Assembly (NCBI GenBank): GCA_947561585.1
Contig: CANNZV010000507.1
Span: 186,001-250,000, forward strand
Source of the DNA: Caprella mutica
Lineage: Eukaryota; Arthropoda; Malacostraca; Amphipoda; Caprellidae
Direction of reading: 5' to 3'
DNA length: 64,000 bases
Every line of letters begins with the position of its first letter. Position 1 is the first letter of the stretch. Under the pieces are notes generated by a model, which saw only the letters and a program-made list of their open reading frames with translations, ran no database searches and was not told the origin of the DNA. Both the position numbers and the translations under genes were made by a program. Below, piece after piece: positions 1 through 10,680 of the stretch.

Positions 1-406
1 AATCTTCACTAAGAATTTAAATTCCTCCTTTAAAGTAGGTACCTTAAATGTGGCGACCTGGATCCATTTTCTCAATAAACTGGTGACTTTCCTGCCCAGT
101 ATGGAAAAATAGGTGCTTTCTGATGAACTAATTAGCTACTCTGTTGGAGTTTTACAGACTTCAAAGATTAATGGTAAATTGCTAAAAATTGTATGATCCG
201 CAGCATTTAGCATATAGAGTTCATCTGTTAGCCTAAGCAGTTTTCCAGATTGGTTTCCTGCCACACTTTGAAACATGGCAAATTTAAGAAAAATGTTGGC
301 AGCTATTTCTCAGATTTTTGAAAAAGTCAGAGGAGTTCAGTGCACCAAATAGTTACAAGCTGGTTTTCCTGTTTACATGCAACGTTTTAACTGCAACGTC
401 TTCAAG
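1..406. repeat. decayed fragments of CCAG-type elements
   Basis: No gene is visible. Bases 49-105 (GTGGCGACCTGG onward) recur at about 6291-6340, and about 290-365 (GAAAAAGTCAG, GTGCACCAAAT) resembles the end of the element at 5715-5928. These look like truncated pieces of the non-autonomous families that fill the first 6.6 kb. Confidence 0.5.
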
Positions 407-667
407 CCAGTCTGCAGAATATGGAACATTTTTCCAAGACTCTCTGCGGGAGTTTTAGATTGAATTTTTAGAAATTGGAGATCTCTGCGGGAGATCTTGA
501 ATTAATTCCTCTGTTACCATTAATTTAGCTGCGGGAGATTTTGAATTAATTTCTATGTTACCATTAATTTAGCTGCGGGAGATTCTGAATCTGCTGCTGA
601 GAGTGAGAGAATAACTCTCTCTCAAATTAAAATCTCTGCGGGAGAAGAAACACATTCTGCAAACTGG
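407..667 (-). mobile_element. MITE with CCAGTCTGCAGAAT termini, copy 1
   Basis: A 261-bp non-coding element starting CCAGTCTGCAGAAT and ending ATTCTGCAAACTGG. It is the reverse-orientation relative of 5361-5622 and has the same internal spaced motif CTGCGGGAGA (CTCCCGCAGAG on the other strand). The flanks ACGTCTTC and ACGTCTTG are similar but do not abut symmetrically, so the target-site duplication is uncertain here. It has no coding capacity and would need a transposase in trans. Confidence 0.7.
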
Positions 668-880
668 ACGTCTTGCAACGTATGAACTGGGCATGCAAAA
701 CGTTGTAGGTACAAAACCCATGTTTTAAAGTAGGTATGGACAAAGTCGCCAGTATATTGGCGACTTTTGAGAGGTTAAATAAGTTGGAAAACCCCAGTCT
801 GCAGAATGTGTCTCTTCTCCCGCAGAGACTTGAATTTGAGAGAAAACTACTCTCTTGACTCTCAGCAGCAGATTCACTTA

Positions 881-1443
881 GAGATAGCGATCAATTGGGG
901 TTTAAAAAAGATATATAACGATAGTCGAGTGTTGAAAGTGGAGCAAGGTGAGTTGCCATTAAGGTGGAGTAATACTAAACCGATATTAAACACTCACAGA
1001 CACTTTTAAGCATACTAGAATTATCCAAGGTGATTTCTATTTCTTTGATCGAAAATTTTAGCCAAAAATATCAAATTTGGTTAGGAAATATATTAGAAAA
1101 TAGCTAAATATGGCAAAGTTTTCGCGCTTCTTGCGCCAATTATGTTTGTTTTGATTCTACAGGAGTGTTGCCATATGAATATGACGTGCTTCCCGCTAAA
1201 TTCTTGCTCTTAATATATTTTACCATGTGATCGATAACTGAAAGGAATAATAGTTAATCTCACATATATCGATATCTAGTGATCGGTATCCGAAAATATT
1301 TTGAGTTAACGATATATGCTTTAAATGTGAATACATCCTTTTTGGAACTTTACATTGTCATAATATTATTCTAAATTAGTAATGCTGTATATAATTTACC
1401 ACTGTATTAATAAAGAAACTGAACTGATCAGTATCTGAAAGTC
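881..1443. repeat. left subterminal repeats of the transposase element
   Basis: Degenerate copies of a 15-base motif: GATCGATAACTGAAA (1229), GATCGGTATCCGAAA (1281), GATCAGTATCTGAAA (1426) and an opposite-strand relative at 881-895 (AGATAGCGATCAATT). They lie between the left terminus and the transposase start, where such elements commonly place transposase-binding repeats. Binding is inferred. Confidence 0.45.
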
Positions 1444-1613
1444 CTTTCAATTATCGATCATTACTATTTTTTCTATGTATTGATCCATCCAACTATGGTT
1501 GGACCATGCTAAGTATTTCAAAAGTACATGTAGTTTCATTTTGATTCTAGCTTAATTGTTTATTAATATTATTTATCACATTTTCAGCTATTCTGAGATT
1601 TCTCAAATTGAAC

Positions 1614-1640
1614 GCATATATATATATATATATATATATT
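1614..1640. repeat. (TA)n microsatellite
   Basis: A run of about twelve TA units ends about 20 bases before the transposase start codon. Confidence 0.9.
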
Positions 1641-1659
1641 TCAATCATTATAATCCAAG

Positions 1660-4227
1660 ATGGCTCCCAAAATTAAATCCAAACCATACACGGATGATGA
1701 TTTAATTGCTGCGGTAGCCGAAATTAGAAATAAAAAACCCTATCGTGCAACATGCTCCAAATATAACATACCGTATACCACTCTTCATGATAAAGTAACG
1801 GGTAGAGTTCCCATCAAAAAATCAAAGCCAGGTCCTTCCAGTTATTTGACAGACCATCAGGAAGAACGTCTTGGAAAGTACCTGTTAACCATGACCAAAA
1901 TAGGCTACGGGCTAGAATTAAAGGATATTCCTTCCATAGTGAAAGAAATTTTAGATAAAGCTGAAGCTGACGGATTTATCATTCCAGATGACAAGAAATT
2001 CAAGGATAACAGGTAAGAAGTAAATAGTTTTGCTAAGAGCTGAGCTTCAATTGTAAAATCAATAATATAGTTAGATATCTAATCGTTTAAAAGAATAGTT
2101 ATATCTTATTTTATTTCTCAGGCCTGGTGACACGTGGATCTACGGTTTCTTGAAGAGAAACCCTGAAGCAACCCCCAGGACTCCAGAATACTTTGGATAC
2201 CAACGAGCTGCGGTGACAGAGCCAATCATCCGCCAGTGGTTCAAAGGTCTTGAGAATTTCCTACTGAAGGAACACAATATTGTTGCCAAAGATTTTTTGA
2301 CTTGCGAAAATGGCTCAAGGATTTTCAATTTAGACGAGAGTGGATTTCCTCTTCAAGGGACTAATAGTAGGTTAAAGGTTATAGCCGAAAAAGGAACTCG
2401 CAATGTCTACAAACTATCTACAGACAACAAGACAAATATTACTGTCTTGGGATGCGTCTCGGCTTCTGGATGTTATTCCAAACCCATGGTGATTTATCCA
2501 GGAATGAAACTTCCAAAATTCAATTTGGAAGGCGTAAATGAAGAAGACTATGATCTTGGATACACACCAAATGGTTGGATATCATCAGATTCCTTCTTCT
2601 CTTGGATTTCAAACCTGTTTTACCCCTCCATTCAGAATAAGGTTGCATTCCCGATTATAGTGTTTATGGACGGCCACTCTACACACATCAATTTGGCCGT
2701 AGCTGAATTTTGCAAGGACCATGGCATCATCCTATACTTTTTCCCTGCACACAGTAGCCATGTATTGCAGCCGCTTGACATCTTAATATTTGGTCCAGTG
2801 AAACGTGAGTGGAATCGACAAATTGACCATTTCAAGCGGAAATTCAAAGTGTGCATGACTAAGTCGCATTTTTTTCAAGTCTTTGATCCTGCATGGAAAG
2901 AGTCGGCCAAGCCAGAAAATGCCAAATCTGGATTTCGTGCCTCTGGATTGGTTCCACTCAATGCTGATGCCGTTGACTACAGCAAAACAATAAATACTAA
3001 TGCTCTAACTGAATGGAGGAAGCAATCCACCATCAAGAAAATTGATGAAGCTGAAATGGTTGGGATAGCTAGGTGCTTAAACATTGTTGACGAAGTGATT
3101 TCAGCCGAAGAGAAGGATCTGTTTTCCCGAAGATACGAGGAAAACTATGACGTTCCTGACAATTCGTCCTTTGGTAAATGTGGAAAATATACAGAGATAT
3201 TAGGAAAGCCAAGGAGGCCAACTTAGAAGTTTGTGGGAGAGATGAGAATGACAATACAGACCAAGAGGACAATAGAGAGGTTGATGAAAACAATGCCGAG
3301 TCACAGAATGTTGATGAAGAACAACCCTTAGGAACTCCTGCAGTAATTGATATAGGAAATTCTGAGATTGTACCGGTTTTTGAGGCCAGTATTTCAAATG
3401 AAATCGTCGAATGCACGAGCGATATTGCAGTAACAGATTTTGAAACTACTCCGATTACTTCGATTGCTGATTCTTCCAAGGCATCACACCCGATCCTCGA
3501 CTTGGACCAAACTAATTTGGCAGATATTCCTGAAGTCACACCAGCTGATACGTTGAATAGGAGTATTCAATCTGGATCTAGTTTCGATCCCGTTGCCTCA
3601 TCGAGCTTCCTAGATAGACCCTCGACATCCCATTCCATTGCTGGCTCTAACCAAATTGATCGAAGTTATTACGAAAATGTTGTTGATGGTCCCTTCGCCC
3701 ATTATCTCAAGATATCGGACGAATTGTTGATAACTAGAAAAACTGATGTGAAATCCAAAATTCCACCAGCAATTAGTGGTGTTGATTATATCCACAATTT
3801 GAGACAAACTCAGGAAAAGAAGAAGAAGGAAATTGAGGAAAAGGAAAAAAGGAAGCTGGAGAGAGAGAAAAAGAAAATCGAAAAACAGAGAGAGAAAGGA
3901 AAGAAAATAAAGAGAAATGCTAATACCCAAAGATTAAGAAATGATGACAGAATTGAAGATGGAGATGATTTAGAAATAGTTTATGATGACAGCTCAGATA
4001 GCGATATTGATGAGGACAAGAATGTGTGTTTCGCTTGTGACGGCAATGAAGATTGGCATGTTAATGATATGTGGATTGGATGCGACTGTAATAGATGGTT
4101 TCACAAGACATGTATATCTGATGGCCTGGATGAGATGTCAACCGAAGAGATTGAAGCGTATGACTTCAAATGTTCATTTTGTTCGAAGAGATCTCAAAGA
4201 ACGAAAAAACAAAAGCTAGGCGTATGA
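1660..4227 (+). pseudogene. pogo/Tigger-type DDE transposase with C-terminal PHD finger (apparent frameshift)
   Basis: The protein opens with a psq/CENP-B-like helix-turn-helix region (residues about 8-50: YTDDDLIAAVAEIRN, YNIPYTTLHDKVTG). Exon 1 is 1660-2012 and exon 2 starts at 2122; GT-AG joining restores the family motif RPGDTWIYGFLKRNP. The DDE catalytic domain follows, with candidate acidic residues in FNLDESGF, VFMDGHSTHIN and LQPLDILIFGP, giving the DDD pattern of pogo relatives. At about 3160-3190 the frame breaks: the first frame stops at 3226, while the plausible continuation (MWKIYRDIRKAKEAN) is in the next frame and runs to 4227. That tail has an acidic Ser/Thr-rich stretch, a Lys/Glu coiled coil (about 3800-3930) and a PHD finger (CFAC, CDC, WFHKTC, CSFC) at 4024-4190. 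Catalytic residues look intact; the break suggests a recently dead gene or an assembly error. No host role is implied. Confidence 0.8.
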
Positions 4228-4948
4228 TATGCTATTTCCTGTAGGTCCTGGCAAGGGTGGGTTAGCTTATCAGTATTATATGGAGGAATGTCAGGACCTA
4301 CAAACCTATGGTTCGTACTCAGTATTGAGAACTTGCAAATGTTTTGTTTCAATCTTTATTACAATTGAGTAATTTTCTTAAAGGTAGTACTCTAGAGTTA
4401 TTCGGATGCCATATTATTTATTATTGTATTATGCTCTGTAATGTTATTGCAAATACATTGATTAGTTCTATTTATTTCTTCTGTGATACATATTGCTTTT
4501 AGTTTATATAAGTTTCGTTTCATTATAAGCACAATCAGAGGAATTTCTAAATGAACATTTAGGTATGAAGGAGTTCTGCGAATAAATTAATTGTTTTTTC
4601 ATTAGAGATTCAATCGGATTCACGTTATATTTTGAATTATATTTATTTTGCTTCATGGAAAACTTTCCAATTTCATACGTTAGTTAGGAAAACTTTAATT
4701 ATTATAAATATGTTTCTACTACCTAACTGATAAAGTGTCGAAAATAATAGTTTTTTATTTTACCTATGGATTGAAAACCTATTTTGCTAACAATTAAACT
4801 GAATTAGAATGGTCTGTATCCATTAAATGTATTAGAAATTATCATTAATTTCTATTAATGAACTTTACTACAAAGGTCTGTAATGAATCATTTATTTTAA
4901 GACATTCTGATAACAATATTAGAGTCATTCGTTTAAAGAGAAGTAGTG
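4228..4948 (+). other. 3' non-coding part of the transposase element
   Basis: No open frame of note. The first canonical AATAAA after the stop is at 4581-4586 and could be the polyadenylation signal of the transposase transcript. The rest is AT-rich with no recognised feature. Confidence 0.4.
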
Positions 4949-5187
4949 TATCGGTATCTCAAAATTAACTGCGAACTGATCGGTAACTCTGAATATCGCA
5001 GTTTTTCATTGCAAGTTTTCGATCGGCCATATTTCAATACCATATGCTATTTCCGCATTTTATGATATAAATCGCATCAGGCAACCTTTAAATTCAATTT
5101 CATTGATGTAAACAATACGCCAGTATCGCTCTGAACAGAATTGTGAGTTCTTATATGATACCATGTCTAAGTGATCGGTATCTGCGA
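4949..5187 (+). repeat. right subterminal repeats of the transposase element
   Basis: Three related motifs, TATCGGTATCTCAAA (4949), GATCGGTAACTCTGA (4978) and GATCGGTATCTGCGA (5173), match those on the left side of the gene and mostly read in the same direction. They probably mark the ends of the gene-bearing core. Confidence 0.45.
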
Positions 5188-5360
5188 CTCTACCCTAACA
5201 TAGAAATTAATTCAAGATCTCCAATTTCTAAAATTCAATCAAAAACTCCCGCAGAGAGTCTTGGAAAAATGTTCCATATTCTGCAGACTGGTGAAAACCT
5301 GTAAATAACAAGTAAATCACTGGTAAAATAGTCTCAAAGAAATACACATGCATCAGGCAT

Positions 5361-5622
5361 CCAGTCTGCAGAATGTGTCTCTTCTCCCGCAGAGATTTTA
5401 ATTTGAGAGACCGTTCTCTCTCTGACTCTCAGTAGCAGATTCAGAATCTCCCGCAGCTAAATTAATGGTAACATAGGAATTAATTCAAAATCTCACGCAG
5501 CTAAATTAATGGTAACATAGGAATTAATTTAAGATATCCCGCAGAGATCTCCAATTTCTAAAAATTCAATCATAAACTCCCGCAGAGAGTCTTGGAAAAA
5601 TGTTCCATATTCTGCAGACTGG
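5361..5622 (+). mobile_element. MITE with CCAGTCTGCAGAAT termini, copy 2
   Basis: A 262-bp element with 14-bp perfect terminal inverted repeats (CCAGTCTGCAGAAT). It is flanked by a perfect 8-bp duplication, TCAGGCAT, at 5353-5360 and 5623-5630. Several copies of TCTCCCGCAGAGA or close variants are spaced inside. Its outer segments match the ends of the 794-5291 element, so it reads as an internal-deletion derivative. Confidence 0.85.
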
Positions 5623-5714
5623 TCAGGCATGAAGCATAATCCATAAAGATGTTTCCAAGTGTAAAATCTAATCTACACTAGGAACTCAAATTTCTCATTT
5701 AAATTTTAAAGTAT

Positions 5715-6135
5715 CCAGTCTGTATTTCGTGGTAAATTCCACCTATTTCAAAATAATATTCTGGCAAAGTCGGTGGATTTTTAGCTATTTATTCCTATAT
5801 TACCATTAATTTTCGGTGGATAAATTGGGAAAATGTTGGTTGAACAGCCAAATTACTGGAATTTTATGGTGGATTTTTTCAGCTTTTTATAAAAGTCAGT
5901 GGAAATTTTTGCACCAAATACAGACTGGTGTCGATGGAATTTTTTCTCTTTGATAATAATATTCTGGCAAAGTCGGTGGATTTTTAGCTATTTATTCCTA
6001 TGTTAACATTAATTTTCGGTGGATAAATTGGGAAAATGTTGGTGGATTACCTAGCCAAATTACTGGAAATTTATGGTGGATTTTTTCAGCTTTTTGAAAA
6101 AGTCAGTGGGATTTTGTGCACCAAATACAGACTAG
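5715..6135. mobile_element. CCAGTCTGTATT element with a partial direct duplication
   Basis: The segment 5715-5928 starts CCAGTCTGTATTTCGTG and ends CACCAAATACAGACTGG, an inverted pair. Most of its interior (ATATTCTGGCAAAGTCGGTG onward) is repeated in the same direction at about 5958-6135, ending CACCAAATACAGACTAG. It shares only the outer CCAGTCTG with the MITE family above and is non-coding. Confidence 0.65.
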
Positions 6136-6270
6136 CCAGTCTGCAGAAACTGGTAAAGTGTTCGTAGAGATCTCTTATTCTGTTCATAGCAAAATCAATG
6201 TAAATATAGGGATTAATTCAAGATTGTTCGGAGAGAATATCCCAAATATCTCACATATTCTGCAGACTAG
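6136..6270. mobile_element. diverged short CCAGTCTGCAG MITE
   Basis: A 135-bp segment begins CCAGTCTGCAGAAACTGG and ends ATTCTGCAGACTAG. It abuts the previous element directly. The interior is only loosely similar to 5361-5622. Confidence 0.55.
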
Positions 6271-6286
6271 TAAAGTTTCTTAAATC

Positions 6287-6600
6287 AAAATGTGGCGACC
6301 TGGATTCATTTTCTCACTAAACTGGTGACTTTCCTGCCACACATTAAAACATGGTACAAAATGTAGCGTGTAAACCAGCTTTTAAATTCCTTCTTAAATT
6401 AAGGAATATATTTTCAAGGCGGCGGGCCCAGACTGCAGGAACTGGTAAACTGTTCTCCAAGAAATAATCTATTTTGGCTTCTGTTCTCAGTAAAATGCAT
6501 GTAAACATAGGAGAAAATGTAAAAAATGTCCCATATCCTGCCAGTCTGTATTTGGTGCACAAAAACTTCACAAGTTCACAACTTCATGCATCTTTTGCAG
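6287..6600. repeat. mixed fragments of the CCAG families
   Basis: Bases 6291-6350 repeat 49-105 and 262-290. Further pieces carry CCAGACTGCAGGAACTGG (about 6430), CCAGTCTGTATTTGGTGCAC (about 6562) and TTTTGCAGACTGG (about 6594). This is a pile-up of truncated copies, with no gene. Confidence 0.5.
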
Positions 6601-6609
6601 ACTGGTCTG

Positions 6610-6900
6610 TCAACAGCAGGTAGGTAGGTATCTCTAAATGTTCCACATATACTCATCTATTTTTTGGTTGTTCCATACTTCCCCTATAGTCATGTCATGC
6701 TGTTGCTAAACACCTGTCCAATATCTCAAAAGCTTCTCATCTGCTTCACCAAGTTCCTCATCGTTATTGCCATCCCCATTATATAACATACTAGTTACCT
6801 GGTTGTCATAATTATTTAAGTCATGTTGACCTAAAATATGGAAGGAAGGTGAGCAAAAGTAACGGGAGGGGCTCTGCACTTGGATAAACGTATAGTAGGT
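6610..6900. other. unassigned spacer
   Basis: Unique-looking sequence with no open frame, repeat or RNA gene that I can support. Confidence 0.4.
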
Positions 6901-7212
6901 ACTTAACGTAGGGCATGAATTAAATTCATGACCTAGGGTAACTATTTACGGAATGCCATGGCACCGAATGGTGTACCGTATGGTGGCTTATTTTAACCGA
7001 ATGAGGAATACCGATGAACACATGTAGTGAAAATATCGTTAATTAGTTGAAAAGATGAGGTATTTCAAACCGGAAGGCGCTTTGTCAAAATAAAATAATT
7101 GTTTAATAAGCATTGTTTAGATGAACAAAGTATGTATCATTACGTAATTAAATAAACTGGTTCCGTAAATATACATATTACCAATTGTTTGATTTTACCT
7201 GCTCTTCTTTAA

Positions 7213-7802
7213 AGGTCCCCTCCAAGCAAATATTTTTATTGTTTTATTTAACTAGGCTAATGTTCCTTATCATTTTGCTGCAAACCGCATCGAATTTGGT
7301 AGCGTATTTTTAATTTTATATGCTTTTAAAGATTTTTAAAATCGAAACTCTACAAAACCTATTCTACTTCCGACTTACTAATTTCAGCCTGAAGAAAAAG
7401 AATGTACACCATTTGTTTTGATTGTCAACTAGGTATTAGGTTTAATAAATCCATTTAATATTCGTGTAAAGGTATAAAATTGAATGAACTTATAATAGAA
7501 ACGTTTATATACTTTAGGGAACAATTAATATCTAAAATAATTTAAATAAAGGCCGAAAACGCATAGTTTGTTTATAAAATTCGAATTTGTAATCAAAACA
7601 AATAGTGTACAATCTTCTTCTTGAGCATCAGATTAGTGATTCGCTCAATTGTTGCTCACAGAGTATTAAAAAACTTTAAAAACAAATTATAAAATATATG
7701 CTGAATCGAATTGTATGCGGTTTGCAGAATAATGATCTTAGACCTTAGTTCTATAATATTATGTTATAAACTCAATTTTTTCCCGGAGCCTGGAGAGGAC
7801 CT
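7213..7802 (+). mobile_element. TTAA-flanked MITE, copy 1
   Basis: A 590-bp element bounded by TTAA (7209-7212 and 7803-7806), with ends AGGTCCCCTCCAAGC and CTGGAGAGGACCT. The TTAA target points to a piggyBac-type or Kolobok-type transposase in trans. The flanks rejoin as a sequence seen uninterrupted near 9360-9400 (TTTAAACAGTAATCTTACCC), which confirms the insertion site. Confidence 0.8.
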
Positions 7803-7930
7803 TTAAACAGTAATCTTACCCGCTCCATTCGGTTAAAATATAAGCGTCAATTCGGTGCCATTCGGTAAATAGCCCTAGGACTATTTACCGAATGGTACCG
7901 AATGTCATACCGTATGGAGACTTATTTTAA

Positions 7931-8521
7931 AGGTCCTCTCCAGGCTCCGGGAAAAAAATGAGTTCATTACATAATATTATATAACTAAGGTTTACGATCA
8001 TTATTCTGCAAACCGCATACAATTCTGTTCAGTAAATACTTTATTATTTGTTTTTATAGTTTTTTAATACTCTGTGAGCAACAATATTGAGTGAATCACT
8101 AATCTGATGCTCAAGAAGAAGATTGTACACTCTTTGTTTTGATTACAAATTTGAATTTTATAAACAAACCATGCGTTTTCGGCCTTTATTCTAGATATTA
8201 ATTGTTTCCTGAAGTATATAAACATTTATATTATAAATTCATTCAATTTTATACCTTTACTCGAATATTAAATGGATTTATTAAACCTAATTCTAGTTGA
8301 CAATCAAAACAAATGGTGTACATTCTTTTTCTTCGGACGGAAAATTTCTTAAATTAGTAAGTCGGATGTGAAATAGGTTTTGTAGAGTTTTGAATTTAAA
8401 AATCTTTAAAAACATATAAAATTAAAATATGCTACCAAATTCGATGCGGTTTGCAGCAATATGATAAGAAACATTAGCTTAGTTGAATAAGGCAATAAAA
8501 ATATTTGCTTCGAGGGGACCT
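7931..8521 (-). mobile_element. TTAA-flanked MITE, copy 2 (opposite orientation)
   Basis: A 591-bp element, near-identical in length to copy 1 and in reverse orientation. It is bounded by TTAA (7927-7930 and 8522-8525). Shared internal words include CTCTACAAAACCTA, GGCCGAAAACGCAT and CAAACCGCAT on the appropriate strands. It sits in the left arm of the second CCATTCGG element. Confidence 0.8.
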
Positions 8522-8741
8522 TTAACTAAATGAGGGATTCAGATGAACAAAGTAAAGATTTCGTTAATTATTTGATAAGATAAGCTATTCCTAACCTGAC
8601 TGTGCTTTGTCAAAATAAAATAATTCTTTAATAAGAATTTATTGTTTAGAGTTTAGATGAACAAACTATAAGTATCATTACATAATAATTGAATATACTG
8701 CATGGTTCCTTTAAAACACATATTACCAATTGTTTGTTTTT

Positions 8742-9353
8742 AAAGGCCCGTATACACGCTACGATAAATTGAAGCGATTTATCGTAATGAAGAGGTTGTT
8801 GCAATTTATCAGTACGTGTAAACAGGTGATCTTAGCGATTTATTGGAGTTGGAATTGGATTGTATGATTGGTGCTAGCAGGCTCAAATTTATACGAATCG
8901 AAACGATTAGTTTGAACGTGTAAACAGGGTTCCAATAAATCGTTGGCCCGTTTACACGCTACAATAAATAGGAGCAATTTATTGAGCACAGAGATCGCAA
9001 CAATTTATCAGATGATTGAGACATGCAGTTATTACACGCCACGATTTTTACTCCAATATCTTTATTTTTCACTAGCCGTCATGGATGAAACATTATGATG
9101 GTCTGCATTTGGAATGTGTTTAGCATTATATATTGAGTTAGATTGCAACGATTTCTTGAAATTTGAGCCTGCTGGCACCAATCATACAATCCAATCCAAC
9201 TCCAATAAATCGCTACGATCACCTGTTTACACGTAGGTACTGATAAATTGTAGCAACCTCTCCATTACGATATATCGCTGCAATTTATCGTAGCGTGTAA
9301 ACGGGGCTTTACGATAAATCACTTCAATTTATCGTAGCGTGTAAACGGGCCTT
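8742..9353. mobile_element. inverted-repeat element AAGGCCCG...CGGGCCTT
   Basis: The ends AAGGCCCGTATACACGCTAC and GTAGCGTGTAAACGGGCCTT are long inverted repeats, followed inward by ATAAATTGAAGCGATTTATC-like palindromes. A second CCCGTTTACACGCTAC at about 8945 suggests a nested or duplicated copy. The element is non-coding and inserted near TTAA. Confidence 0.7.
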
Positions 9354-9460
9354 AAAACCTACCCTTTAAACAGTAATCTTACCCGCTCCATTCGGTTAAA
9401 ATATAAGCGTCATTCGATGCCATTCGTTATACAGTCCTAGGACTATATACCGAATGGAAG

Positions 9461-10040
9461 TTTATTTTTAACCGAAAGAAGACATGTAGTACCAAATGCA
9501 TCTATAAGTTTAGATCTATAATATTTATCTACACTGAGCAATACAAGAAAATACATTAACTGAATATCAGTATATTTGGTGTTATTATTCCTTCCCATTT
9601 ATCCATTCGGTGCCATTCGGTTAATAGTCCTAGGACTATTTACCGAATGTAAGTTATTTTCATTCGAATAGAGGCGGGTAGGATCCAAGTTTATACAGTC
9701 TACAAGCCTAGGGTAGTCTATAATTGTCTTGAGTAGAATTACAGTGTAAAGAGGTGGAGGAAGGGTGCGGGTAAAATCAAACAATTGCTAATATGTGTTT
9801 TAATGGAGCCAGAATATTTTATTATGTAATATGTATTTCGTTAGGATTAGCCCAACTTTACAATTAATTAACGATATACCTCATATTCGGTTAAATATTA
9901 CCGAAAGGTACCATACGGTACCACTTGGTGCCATTTGGTACTATTTGGTTTCATTCGGTACCATTTGGCTCTATTTGTTGCCATTCGGTAAATAGTCCTA
10001 CCCTTCGATACCATTCGGTAAATAATCCTACCGGTTGTCA
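9461..10040. repeat. further CCATTCGGTA arm sequence and spacer
   Basis: Isolated arm units lie at about 9603-9660. A dense tandem run of CCATTCGGTA, CCATTTGGTA and CCACTTGGTG variants occupies about 9895-10035. This is probably an arm of a third, incomplete copy. The intervening sequence is unassigned. Confidence 0.55.
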
Positions 10041-10490
10041 ACCAGGTTTCCATTTTTCAAAGTACAGTCCTTTTGTTTATCTATATTTTCCTTTTCAATT
10101 AATGAGGTAAGAAAGGACGCTACTAATTATCTTATATTTCTACTATTGCTTTTACTATAAGATTGGCAAAACATTTGAGTAAATAAAATGTTAAAATGTT
10201 ATTAAAACAATTAGGTCGTTACAAATAACTAATAAGTTTAAGAACTGCCTTCATTCACTGTGGACGGGAGGTTCGGCAGGACGATTCAGAAATTGATGAA
10301 GCTCAGTAGAGATATTGCTAAAAGTGCGCGTGCCTGCCGTGCTAAGATGACACCCAGCAGTTAGCTATCTTGTTGATAATGAGACAATTAGCACAAGGAC
10401 ATTTAAATTAATTTAAAACTTAGGGATATAAGTGTCAGAGTGTCCTTTAATCCAATTTATTTGTCAAAGTTGGCAACGCTATATATAGTG
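10041..10490. other. unassigned spacer
   Basis: No gene or repeat that I can support. A TATATATAG at about 10481 could mimic a TATA box, but no transcription unit follows. Confidence 0.35.
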
Positions 10491-10541
10491 CTCGGTTCAC
10501 ACTAGGCAATTAAGTTGTTCAGAACGCTACCAGATTGCCTA

Positions 10542-10680
10542 GAGTGGTTCTAGGAAAATTCCCTCGCAGAAAATTCCACCACGGAAAGTTCAACCAGGAA
10601 GATTCCACCGCTGGAAAGTTCCACCACGGAATATTCCATCGCTGGAAAATTCCTCCTCGGAAGATTCCATCGCATAATTC
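10542..10680. repeat. tandem GGAAAGTTCCACC-type array
   Basis: About eight degenerate units of GGAAAATTCCACCACGG / GGAAGATTCCATCGCT. The segment begins GAGTGGTTCTAGGAAAATT (10542-10560), which recurs 18 of 19 bases at 35383-35401 in front of a different array motif. It is probably one arm of a non-autonomous element. Confidence 0.6.

Larger units (their letters stand above)
794..5291 (+). mobile_element. 4.5-kb transposon with CCAG termini carrying a DDE transposase gene
   Basis: The left end (CCAGTCTGCAGAATGTGTCT) and right end (ATATTCTGCAGACTGG) match the two ends of the MITE at 5361-5622. The flanks are GGAAAACC (786-793) and TGAAAACC (5292-5299), an 8-bp target-site duplication with one mismatch, so the whole segment looks like one insertion. 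Inside lies the pogo-type transposase gene, and between gene and ends are copies of a GATCGGTATCTGAAA-like motif. Pogo-type elements normally duplicate TA, so an 8-bp duplication is unexpected. Either a gene-bearing element sits inside a CCAG element, or this family differs from canonical pogo. The MITEs look like internal-deletion derivatives. Confidence 0.65.
6905..9460. mobile_element. two adjacent copies of an element with CCATTCGGTA arms
   Basis: Arms built from CCATTCGGTA / TACCGAATGG motifs lie at about 6930-7010, 7825-7925 and 9390-9475. Two interiors are related to each other: both contain TTCGTTAAT, GCTTTGTCAAAATAAAATAA, GATGAACAAA and ATATTACCAATTGTTTG, at about 7030-7200 and 8525-8740. 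Each copy is split by later insertions (7213-7802, 7931-8521 and 8742-9353). No coding region was found. The superfamily is not known from the sequence. Confidence 0.6.
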
